The notes under the pieces were generated by a model, which was not told the DNA's origin, ran no database searches, and worked only from the letters and a program-made list of their open reading frames with translations. DNA of 64,000 nucleotides. Source: Ridgeia piscesae (lineage: Eukaryota; Annelida; Polychaeta; Sabellida; Siboglinidae). This document shows, one piece after another, positions 33,890 to 51,196 of this stretch. Every line of letters begins with the position of its first letter. Position 1 is the first letter of the stretch. The position numbers and the translations under genes were made by a program. The stretch covers positions 226,501 to 290,500 of the forward strand of contig JAODUO010000640.1 of NCBI GenBank assembly GCA_025642075.2, read 5' to 3'.

Positions 33890-36303
33890 CCTTGTTGTGG
33901 TTGCTCTGTTGACTGAAACTGACAGCTTGTTATGGTTGCTCTGTTGACTGACACTGACAGCTTGTTATGGTTGCTGTGTTGACTGACACTGACAGCTTGT
34001 TATGGTTGCTCTGTTGACTGACACCCACAGCTTGTTATGGTTGCTCTGTTGACTGACACTGACAGCTTGTTATGGTTGCTCTGTTGACTGACACCCACAG
34101 CTTGTTATGGTTGCTCTGTTGACTGACACTGACAGCTTGTTATGGTTGCTGTGTTGACTGACACTGACAGCTTGTTATGGTTGCTCTGTTGACTGACACC
34201 CACAGCTTGTTGTGGTTGCTCTGTTGACTGACACCCACAGCTTGTTATGGTTGCTCTGTTGACTGACACTCACAGCTTAGCTTGTTATGGTTGCTGTGTT
34301 GACTGACACCCACAGCTTGTTATGGTTGCTCTGTTGACTGACACTGACAGCTTGTTATGGTTGCTCTGTTGACTGACACCCACAGCTTGTTGTGGTTGCT
34401 CTGTTGACTGACACTGACAGCTTGTTATGGTTGCTCTGTTGACTGACACTGACAGCTTGTTATGGTTGCTCTGTTGACTGACACCCACAGCTTGTTATGG
34501 TTGCTCTGTTGACTGACACCCACAGCTTGTTATGGTTGCTCTGTTGACTGACACTGACAGCTTGTTATGGTTGCTCTGTTGACTGACACTACAGCTTGTT
34601 ATGGTTGCTCTGTTGACTGACACCCACAGCTTGTTATGGTTGCTCTGTTGACTAACACCCACAGCTTGTTATGGTTGCTGTGTTGACTAACACCCACAGC
34701 TTGTTATGGTTGCTCTGTTGACTGACACCCACAGCTTGTTATGGTTGCTCTGTTGACTGACACTGACAGCTTGTTATGGTTGCTCTGTTGACTGACACCC
34801 ACAGCTTGTTATGGTTGCTCTGTTGACTGACACTGACAGCTTGTTATGGTTGCTGTGTTGACTGACACTCACAGCTTGTTATGGTTGCTCTGTTGACTGA
34901 CACCACAGCTTGTTATGGTTGCTCTGTTGACTGACACCCACAGCTTGTTATGGTTGCTCTGTTGACTGACACTGACAGCTTGTTATGGTTGCTCTGTTGA
35001 CTGACACACAGCTTGTTATGTTTGCTCTGTTGACTGACACCCACAGCTTGTTATGGTTGCTCTGTTGACTGACACCCACAGCTTGTTGTGGTTGCTCTGT
35101 TGACTGAAACTGACAGCTTGTTATGGTTGCTCTGTTGACTGACACTGACAGCTTGTTATGGTTGCTCTGTTGACTGACACCCACAGCTTGTTATGGTTGC
35201 TCTGTTGACTGACACCCACAGCTTGTTATGGTTGCTCTGTTGACTGACACTGACAGCTTGTTATGGTTGCTCTGTTGACTGACACCCACAGCTTGTTATG
35301 GTTGCTGTGTTGACTAACACCCACAGCTTGTTATGGTTGCTCTGTTGACTAACACCCACAGCTTGTTATGGTTGCTTGTTGACTACACCACAGCTTGTTA
35401 TGGTTGCTCTGTTGACTGACACCCACAGCTTGTTATGGTTGCTCTGTTGACTGACACTGACAGCTTGTTATGGTTGCTCTGATGACTTACACTTACAGCT
35501 TGTTATGGTTGCTGTGTTGACTAACACCCACAGTTTGTTATGGTTGTTCTGTTGACTGACACCCACAGCTTGTTATGGTTGCTCTGTTGACTAACACCCA
35601 CAGCTTGTTATGGTTGCTCTGTTGACTGACACCCACAGCTTGTTATGGTTGCTCTGTTGACTGACACTCACAGCTTGTTATGGTTGCTGTGTTGACTGAC
35701 ACTCACAGCTTGTTATGGTTGCTCTGTTGACTGACACTCACAGCTTGTTATGGTTGCTCTGTTGACTGACACTCACAGCTTGTTATGGTTGCTCTGTTGA
35801 CTGACACTCACAGCTTGTTATGGTTGCTCTGTTGACTGACACTCACAGCTTGTTATGGTTGCTCTGTTGACTGACACTCACAGCTTGTTATGGTTGCTCT
35901 GTTGACTGACACTCACAGCTTGTTATGGTTGCTCTGTTGACTGACACTCACAGCTTGTTATGGTTGCTCTGTTGACTGACACTCACAGCTTGTTATGGTT
36001 GCTCTGTTGACTGACACCCACAGCTTGTTATGGTTGCTCTGTTGACTGACACCCACAGCTTGTTATGGTTGCTCTGTTGACTGACACTCACAGCTTGTTA
36101 TGGTTGCTCTGTTGACTGACACTCACAGCTTGTTATGGTTGCTCTGTTGACTGACACCCACAGCTTGTTATGGTTGCTCTGTTGACTGACACCCACAGCT
36201 TGTTATGGTTGCTCTGTTGACTGACACCCACAGCTTGTTATGGTTGCTCTGTTGACTGACACCCACAGCTTGTTATGGTTGCTCTGTTGACTGACACTCA
36301 CAG
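33890..36303. repeat. 35-bp intergenic minisatellite
   Basis: About 69 units with CTTGTTATGGTTGCTCTGTT and GACTGACACCCACAG or GACTGACACTGACAG. Begins about 250 bp after the last INTS13 poly(A) signal; units at 35640-36000 are almost identical. Confidence 0.97.
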
Positions 36304-39197
36304 CTGTTGGGGTAAGAAACGTGTCTTTGCAAGTGGCAACAATTATCTCCGTTCAGTTGCAGAAGAAACCAAATTACTTGTACACTGTACATGTGTATTG
36401 CTAAATATGTTAAATACTTGTTTATGAAGGATAGATGCTTGAAATATGGTGCAGTTGCCATTTTTTTTATAGTACACATGTTTATACCAACATCTGTTAA
36501 TAGTATAATGAAGAAAAAAGTAAAGAAACCAACTGACATGACAGCCTTAACTTGTTGAAGAAAACTTAAAAGGGCAAAAAGAAGTGCCATACTTATTATG
36601 TCTTATATAATATTTAACATTTCCTGAAATTAAAATGACACAAATTGAGGCAGTCTGATTGTTTTATTGTGAAATCATGTTATGCAGGATAATCTATATT
36701 TGGGTGACCCTGTGGTAGTTCAAAATAATGTTTGGTGCGACAACATATATTTGTTTTCCATAAAAGTATATGACTTGGCTTAAGAATATAACAACTGACT
36801 CTTTATGATTAAGCTTAGTTATAGTGTGAAAGTCAAGACAGCAATATATTGTAAAACTGCATTTGTTAAGACTACTTTCGACATACAATTACCAAGCTAA
36901 TGTGTGTATATAATATGGTATTTACAAGCTTAAGTGTGCTTATTTATGCAAAATGTCCAATCGTCCGATTTCTGATTTCTAAGAACACACAGACATAATA
37001 GTTCCATCAGTTATGCAGCCTATAATATTAATACACATATTTATTATTATAAATCGTTTGCATTTCATACCTAACGACAACACGCCCATAAGAGCATAAG
37101 TTACATTACTCTCGTGTATACATCAACCATCATATTGTATAAAAACGTGGGGGGAATGTTTGTCAACTTCCAATGTTATTGAACAATTAAGTTAACGTTT
37201 CCTGGCAACTTGCACGAGTTCCATCACATAGAACAATGACATTCTTTTCCAACAGTAACACGTGCGTACACAACAAAACAACTCCCAAGGAAAACGTTTG
37301 CATGCTGTCTGGGTAGCCATATAACTGTATTCACATTTACTTAGCATTACATATAACAACATAGAGCCTATCTCTATTCCCTTTACTATAGCATGTTTTA
37401 TGTGTGTGCGTGCGTGCGCGGGCGTTTGCATACGTGCGTTGGCGGTTCCACAGATGGTAGCACAGACAGCCTAGCTATACGCTCGGGAAACAAAAATTCT
37501 CCAAATGCACCCCTCGATATTGAGTCTCCCAAATCATGCTCACTGGCGCCGGAATTACTTCATCCACCCGTCCGATCTCGACCCGTCGACGGATCGTGAT
37601 ACACTGGGCAAGGTAGTATTAAAAATGTTTCGCTGCTACGTTCAAAAATTATTGACATATTAATTGTCCAGTCCTTGACGCGGGCCGTTGCGCAAACGGT
37701 CTATGGGACAAGTAATGCTAGCGCAAGCATAACGCGAGTTCCCGCCTCACGAAGTATGCAGCCAATATTAACGCATGCCAAGCAATATATATGTGTGTGT
37801 GTGTATACATATATTTATAATATATATATATATATAGATAGATAGATAGATAGATAGATCAATGTCCCTGGCGCGAGAGGGGGGTGTTTCCGAAAATCGC
37901 GCGCTGTCTCAAATTCACGACAATCTCGATCAGTGGTTCCATCTGGTGGATATGTTTAGGGGTCATGTGATTTGTCATATGGCCTGTTACCGACAAAATA
38001 CATGAGAAATACATAGCGTACGACGGAGAAAGAATGGGTCGTTCATCTCAGTGTCATGCATTTTAACAAACATCGTTTGCGACAGTTATGACTGTGATCC
38101 TAAGATAGTGAACGTTGTAGAAGAACACCCGTAGACTCCGCTGTGGTTGCATATTTACGACGAGTTGACCCTCGGTTACTGCTACCGACTGACAACTCCC
38201 ACTCAATTACCGTGTGTACAACTATTAGTCACTAGACATCGTCGGTAATCACGTCGATTCTGGTTGGCCGGCTGATTCCACATTTCTCCGTGAAATAGAT
38301 TAGGTTTTTTTATTAAACGTACAACTGAATACCTTAAATAAAAGGTTGGTAGCTTAATTGCTTTACTGAAGAATTATTAAGCCAACCAGTTCACGCTGTC
38401 GTTCTGTGATTTCCGATCAGAGTCTAAGGTGGTTTCCTCCAAACAGCCCAAATCGGAGCTAACGCAGTTTTTTTTACAAGCAGTTTGGGTGTCATGAAAC
38501 GGAGGTTCATGACTGCTGTTTGAAAAGCTATGGGGTTTTCTATTTCAGTAACATGTGGTGGGATCTTATTCCATATGCGGATTGCTCGGGGGTAGAAAGA
38601 AAACATGCACATGCGGTACCTGGTGGCTATGTAATATGGCCACAGTTTTTTTGACGGTTTGCTATTTGTGGGACCATGTTTGTAGTTTGATCAGGTCAAA
38701 TTGGAGGATGTTGCTATCAGTTTCAGATGTGATTTTGCAATACATGATGCTGTCATCGTCAAATTAAGAGTATGGGGGATTGAATGTTGTTGTTTATGTC
38801 ATTTATATATATATATATATATATAAATAGAACTGGTCCTGATTTGTGGAAGAAGACATGTCGAGCGGTTAGATTCCCAATTACTTGACGTAAGCCATAA
38901 ACAAATTTTATTTCAGTCAATTTTACTCGTGGATATTGTTGACTTTCAGCAGAGGACATAATTGACACAACAGTTTCAGTGACAGACAATTTAAGGCTTC
39001 TAGTTCTAGTTTTTTTTTTCAGCACTCAGGTGTCAGCAGGGTTCTATTAGTATTGCTAAATTCCGCCCATAGCTCCCTGGCATATCAATCTATCTAATGA
39101 CAACTGGATTTGGTTATTGACTATGAGATTGATCAACCCCCTCATATTCGAATATTTCTACACATGTTTAATGGTAACATTGTAATTTTTGTTTCAG
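36304..39197. other. TMEM243 upstream region
   Basis: AT-rich to 37380, then CpG-richer to about 38290 with a TATA/GATA microsatellite at 37785-37859. The CpG-rich stretch could hold the TMEM243 promoter and a 5' UTR exon; AAG|gtagta at 37610-37618 is a possible donor, and the acceptor at 39197 shows that a 5' UTR exon must exist. No tRNA or coding gene seen. Confidence 0.4.
38414..38870 (-). pseudogene. Decayed non-LTR reverse-transcriptase fragment
   Basis: Read on the - strand: SGPVLF, then an expanded (TA)n run coding Ile-Tyr repeats, INDINNNIQSPILL, DDSIMYCKITSETDSN (the DD catalytic motif), then after a stop and frame change SFYPRAIRIWNKIPPHV, a typical LINE C-terminus. Most of the protein is missing, with stops and frameshifts. 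Confidence 0.65.
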
Positions 39198-39209
39198 AGC
39201 AGTGAAGTC

Positions 39210-45622
<6,413 letters not shown>

Positions 45623-45647
45623 CTACTTCTTCCATGCACCTCTCACA

Positions 45648-46368
45648 CAGGCTGCCTAGTGACTGCCCCCAGACAGTGCTCAGCCAGGCTGCCTAGTAAC
45701 TGCTCCCAGACAGTGCTCAGCCAGGCTGCCTAGCAACCACTTCCAGACAGTGCTCAGCCAGGCTGCCTAGCAACCACTTCCAGACAGTGCTCAGCCAGGC
45801 TGCCTAGCAACCACTTCCAGACAGTGATCAGCCAGGCTGCCTAGCAACCACTTCCAGACAGTGCTCAGCCAGGCTGCCTAGCAACCACTTCCAGAAAGTG
45901 ATCAGCCAGGCTGCCTAGCAACCACTACCAGACAGTGCTCAGCCATCCTGCCTAGCAACCACTTCCAGACAGTGCTCAGCCAGGCTGCCTAGCAACCACT
46001 TCCAGACAGTGCTCAGCCAGTCTGCCTAGAACCACTTCTAGACAGTGCTCAGCCAGTCTGCCTAGCAACCACTTCCAGACAGAGCTCAGCCAGGCTGTCT
46101 AGCAACCACTTCCAGACAGAGCTCAGCCAGGCTGCCTAGCAACCACTTCCAGACAGTGCTCAGCCAGGCTGCCTAGCAACCACTTCCAGACAGAGCTCAG
46201 CCAGGCTGCCTAGCAACCACTTCCAGACAGAGCTCAGCCAGGCTGCCTAGCAACCACTTCCAGACAGTGCTCAGCCAGGCTGCCTAGCAACCACTTCCAG
46301 ACAGAGCTCAGCCAGGCTGCCTAGCAACCACTTCCAGACAGAGCTCAGCCAGGCTGCCTAGTTGTTGC
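45648..46368 (+). repeat. 37-bp minisatellite in TMEM243 3' UTR
   Basis: About 19 units: GGCTGCCTAGCAACCACTTC then CAGACAGTGCTCAGCCA. It starts about 26 bp after the stop codon, so it is expected in the mature mRNA. Confidence 0.95.
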
Positions 46369-47160
46369 TTCCAGACACAAGTATGAGTGCTAGATGCATC
46401 AGATGAGTGTGTTAGTGCATGTAAAGTCATCTGATAATAAGCATTGTTGTGATCTCCCACTGTTCAACAAACGTAATGTAAAATATTACATAGTAAATGA
46501 ATGAAGAAATAGACTGTTGGTTACACTGGTGACATGAGTGACCAGGCAATGTGAGATTATAAAATGTACATTTATGCTAAGTTAAAACATTGATGGAACA
46601 TAACTAATACAACTGTTTGGCTCATGCTGAATCGGCCTGTGACTTAACACCCAGTCGACTGTGACAGTTGACACTGTCCTTGAGTGTCACCAGTGACAGA
46701 TGAGTGGAGGCAGGTGTGTAAATCAGCAGGTGTATCGATCTACACTTGATCTTTGAGGTCTCACAAAGTTGTTCTTCTGATGACTCAACACGGACTCGGT
46801 TGACATGTCAACTATTTTATGATGACACCAAGAAGGACATTGATAGCTGTCAGTCTGCTAGAGGTGTATGCCATCAGTCGGTGTTCATTTCTGTTTTCTA
46901 CACTGATATGCCTTAAATATATAATTTTCTGTTGTTAATATTTTTCATACATATGAAGTTGAGTTCATAAACAATACATTGTATATAATTATATACTTCA
47001 GGTGTGTGTAGTGTTCATGTGATTAATGTAAATTAATAAATTATGAAATACAGATATAGTAGAACTTAACTTGGTTATGAGATGTAAATATGGTATGTGT
47101 TGCTTGTGTTTTAGCACATATCACATTTATGTATGTATATATCTAGCTACATATTTACAT

Positions 47161-47258
47161 TTCTCACCTTTCCGTCTTCTTCCTGTGTGGTGTCTGTCTG
47201 TGTGTATACATACACACACGCACACACCACACAGGGAGAAGACAGGGAAATGTGAGAA
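47161..47258. repeat. Long inverted repeat (hairpin)
   Basis: Left arm begins TTCTCACCTTTCCGTCTTCT and right arm, reverse-complemented, begins TTCTCACATTTCCCTGTCTT; arms of about 48 bases pair with few mismatches around a loop of a few bases. It may be a MITE or a small-RNA hairpin in the TMEM243 3' UTR. Confidence 0.75.
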
Positions 47259-47764
47259 ATAGATATCTATATGAAATCATACAGCTGTATTTATACGACT
47301 AGAGGCAGGCTATAAATAATGAATCTTGAGAATGTGGGAGCGTATGTATGTCATGAGGACACCAGTTGATATGTTGCTGGTCTTACATCTTCTTTCTTCT
47401 CAATGTCTTGCCAGTTATTTTTTGTGTGAACCAATGCAGTGGTGTATGTGAGTACTCAATAAAAGTTGACTGGTAACTGTAAGTTGACCACTGTGGCCCT
47501 GAGACGAGCCAGTGTGACCAGCAGTCATATTGTGGTCACCCTCAGTCTACCCACCTCAACAAACATAGTTGAAAACATGGTCTATGCTGGTTGCACTGAA
47601 TCAGTTGGATGGCTGCCCACTGAGAGACAAATATGCAAGTTACATGTGTGTGTATGTAAGCACAGGACACTTTGCACTTCCAAATGTTCAGTGTAAAATT
47701 AAATAAAGCTAGTGCACACAATATTGGTACACAGCACAACTTACTGGGTGAATTAAATTCAACA

Positions 47765-49760
47765 CAGCACAACTTTCTAGATCACGAGTCCAACACAGCA
47801 CAACTTGCCAGATCACAAGTCTAACACAGCACAACTTACTGGATCACATGAGTCCAACACAGCACAACTTACTAGATCACATGAGTCCAACACAGCACAA
47901 CTTACTGGATCACATGAGTCCAACACAGCACAACTTACTAGATCACATGAGTCCCAACACAGCACAACTTACTAGATCATACGAGTCCCAACACAGCACA
48001 ACTTATTAGATCACACGAGTCCCAACACACCACAACTTACTAGATCACAGGAGTCCCAACACACCACAACTTACTAGATCACATGAGTCCAACACAGCAC
48101 AACTTACTAGATCACATGAGTCCCAACACAGCACAACTTACTAGATCACATGAGTCCAACACAGCACAACTTATTAGATCACACGAGTCCCAACACAGCA
48201 CAACTTACTAGATCACATGAGTCCATCACAGCACAACTTACTAGATCACACGAGTCCAACACAGCACAACTTACTAGATCACATGAGTCCATCACAGCAC
48301 AACTTACTAGATCACATGAGTCAAACACAGCACAACTTATTAGATCACATGAGTCCCAACACAGCACAACTTACTAGATCACATGAGTCCCAACACAGCA
48401 CAACTTATTAGATCACATGAGTCCCAACACAGCACAACTTACTAGATCACATGAGTCCATCACAGCACAACTTACTAGATCACATGAGTCAAACACAGCA
48501 CAACTTATTAGATCACATGAGTCCCAACACAGCACAACTTACTAGATCACATGAGTCCATCACAGCACAACTTACTAGATCACACGAGTCCAACACAGCA
48601 CAACTTACTAGATCACATGAGTCCAACACAGCACAACTTACTAGATCACATGAGTCCATCACAGCACAACTTACTAGATCACATGAGTCAAACACAGCAC
48701 AACTTATTAGATCACATGAGTCCCAACACAGCACAACTTACTAGATCACATGAGTCCCAACACAGCACAACTTATTAGATCACATGAGTCCCAACACAGC
48801 ACAACTTACTAGATCACATGAGTCCAACACAGCACAACTTATTAGATCACACAAGTCCCAACACAGCACAACTTACTAGATCACATGAGTCCATCACAGC
48901 ACAACTTACTAGATCACATGAGTCCCAACACAGCACAACTTACTAGATCACATGAGTCCAACACAGCACAACTTACTAGATCACATGAGTCCAACACAGC
49001 ACAACTTACTAGATCACACGAGTCCAACACAGCACAACTTACTAGATCACATGAGTCCCAACACAGCACAACTTACTAGATCACATGAGTCCAACACAGC
49101 ACAACTTACTAGATCACACGAGTCCAACACAGCACAACTTACTAGATCACATGAGTCCCAACACAGCACAACTTACTAGATCACATGAGTCCAACACAGC
49201 ACAACTTATTAGATCACATGAGTCCCAACACAGCACAACTTACTAGATCACGAGTCCCAACACAGCACAACTTACTAGATCACATGAGTCCCAACACAGC
49301 ACAACTTACTAGATCACATGAGTCCAACACAGCACAACTTATTAGATCACACGAGTCCCAACACAGCACAACTTACTAGATCACATGAGTCCATCACAGC
49401 ACAACTTACTAGATCACACGAGTCCAACACAGCACAACTTACTAGATCACATGAGTCCAACGCAGCACAACTTACTAGATCACATGAGTCCATCACAGCA
49501 CAACTTACTAGATCACATGAGTCAAACACAGCACAACTTACTAGATCACATGAGTCCCAACACAGCACAACTTATTAGATCACATGAGTCCCAACACAGC
49601 ACAACTTACTAGATCACACGAGTCCCAACACAGCACAACTTACTAGATCACATGAGTCCAACACAGCACAACTTACTAGATCACATGAGTCCAACACAGC
49701 ACAACTTACTAGATCACATGAGTCCATCACAGCACAACTTACTGGATCACATGAGTCCAA
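47765..49760. repeat. 33-34-bp intergenic minisatellite
   Basis: About 60 units: CACATGAGTCCAACACAGCA then CAACTTACTAGAT. Variants CCAACAC, CCCAACAC, CCATCAC and CAAACAC recur in fixed order (about a six-unit period at 48200-48780 and again at 49320-49610), a higher-order repeat. Confidence 0.97.
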
Positions 49761-51083
49761 TTGATAATTTATTATTATTTGATTCCAAAACAATTTACTG
49801 GGTTTGGTAGATTTATTTCTTCTGACCCAAACTTCACAAATGCTATGACACAGATACAACCACCTACAGCAGCTAATTTTGCCTTTTTTCTACATATAAA
49901 ATAGTATTTAAGGATATAAAATAACCATTATAGCTACCAGCTATGATAGATTATATAAACATGTATTTTGCTGTAACCAAATAATAACTTTATTGCCAAA
50001 TTAGTTAAACCTTCTAGGTTGTAGATTGATCACTTTGATGTCATATTTTCTTTGGTTGGCTGATAGTTTTATAAACAGAAAATATATTATGTACATCACA
50101 CAACAAATGTATCTTTTGTAATTTCACAGTAAATTTATTTTGCCATTCACACTACAGAGTAACAGAATGAACAATTTTCTCACCAGAAACATTGTGCTTT
50201 GCAAAATGTATTACATACAACAGATTGTGTTGCAGTGAAAGAAAAGAATCGTTCATAAAGCTTTCACAATAAGCTTTCAGAACTTAGCAATGCAGTGGTG
50301 GCACATTTGGGAAGGGCATTTGTCTGTCATGTTTCCTCTATAACTACAGTTTAGCATGGACACAGTACTGGGCAACTAAGCTCAGTTTCCCTAGATCCAA
50401 GACAGATTGCAGGAGTGAGCAGTGAATAGGTTTCATTCTCACTGTGTATGTTACTGTTGCATTCACAGTGATGGGCAAAAAATATAAAATAAGTTTGTAC
50501 AACTGACCCAAATGTGGTACAACAGTACTGTATACAAAGTTACAAACATGCAGACAAACATCTAAAGTCACAATGACATATGCAAGTAGGCAAAGCAAAA
50601 GATAACATACACGAACAAAAATGATCACTTTTTAAAGTACAACAATTATGAGATTGTTTAAGAATTGTTAATATAGCTGTATATTTACATGATAATATAT
50701 CATGTTTGGGATATCAGAGAAATGTGTTGTTATAATGCCCAACTCAAATCAGTTATGATTCATCAGTATCACAAAATACACGTACAAGAACAGATATTTT
50801 CTGTCAGAAAAATAACTGTTCTTGCGTGTTTCAACCTGTAATTTATATCAAAACAATTATCAGGGATTTCTGCTTCTTATGAAAAGTGTTATAAATTGTT
50901 AGTGTTGACACCACAGCTGAATATTAACTTGTCTTTAAAAATGTAAACTTTACTTGTAAGCATATTTTCTGCAACATTTTATTACAGTCTATCAGAGAAT
51001 GAGAATTCTTACATCTTGACATATTTCAGAAATATTCAAGCATTCAGATGTTACTTTCAGCAAGATGACATATTCATGTAGTA
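49761..51083 (-). terminator. DMTF1 3' UTR and convergent intergenic DNA
   Basis: AT-rich, no credible ORF. AATAAA on the - strand at 50983-50978, 50139-50134 and 49994-49989. The gene end cannot be fixed without transcripts. Confidence 0.45.
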
Positions 51084-51196
51084 TTACGACTGTGCATTTG
51101 GTGAGCTGGCCTCATTGGATTGGTTACTTTTATCAACTTCAACGTCAGATGATGAGCCAATGAGATCAGTGCTGTCAGAGGATGTCAACATCGGGT
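51084..51196 (-). CDS. DMTF1: DMTF1 exon m (C-terminus, stop)
   Basis: Acceptor gatttcag; encodes DPMLTSSDSTDLIGSSSDVE and ends in TAA at 51086-51084. The DP.L and IIGSS-like features match the family C-terminus. Confidence 0.87.

Larger units (their letters stand above)
45623..47710 (+). terminator. TMEM243 3' UTR and candidate poly(A) signals
   Basis: After the stop comes the 37-bp array, then AT-rich unique DNA. AATAAA hexamers occur at 47035-47040, 47458-47463 and 47702-47707; which one is used cannot be told from the sequence. Confidence 0.5.

Noticed and set aside
37393..37599. 68-codon + strand ORF in CpG-richer DNA
   Set aside because: No family resemblance; start lies in a GTGTGCGTGCG run. 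Could contain 5' UTR exon sequence but not a supported protein.
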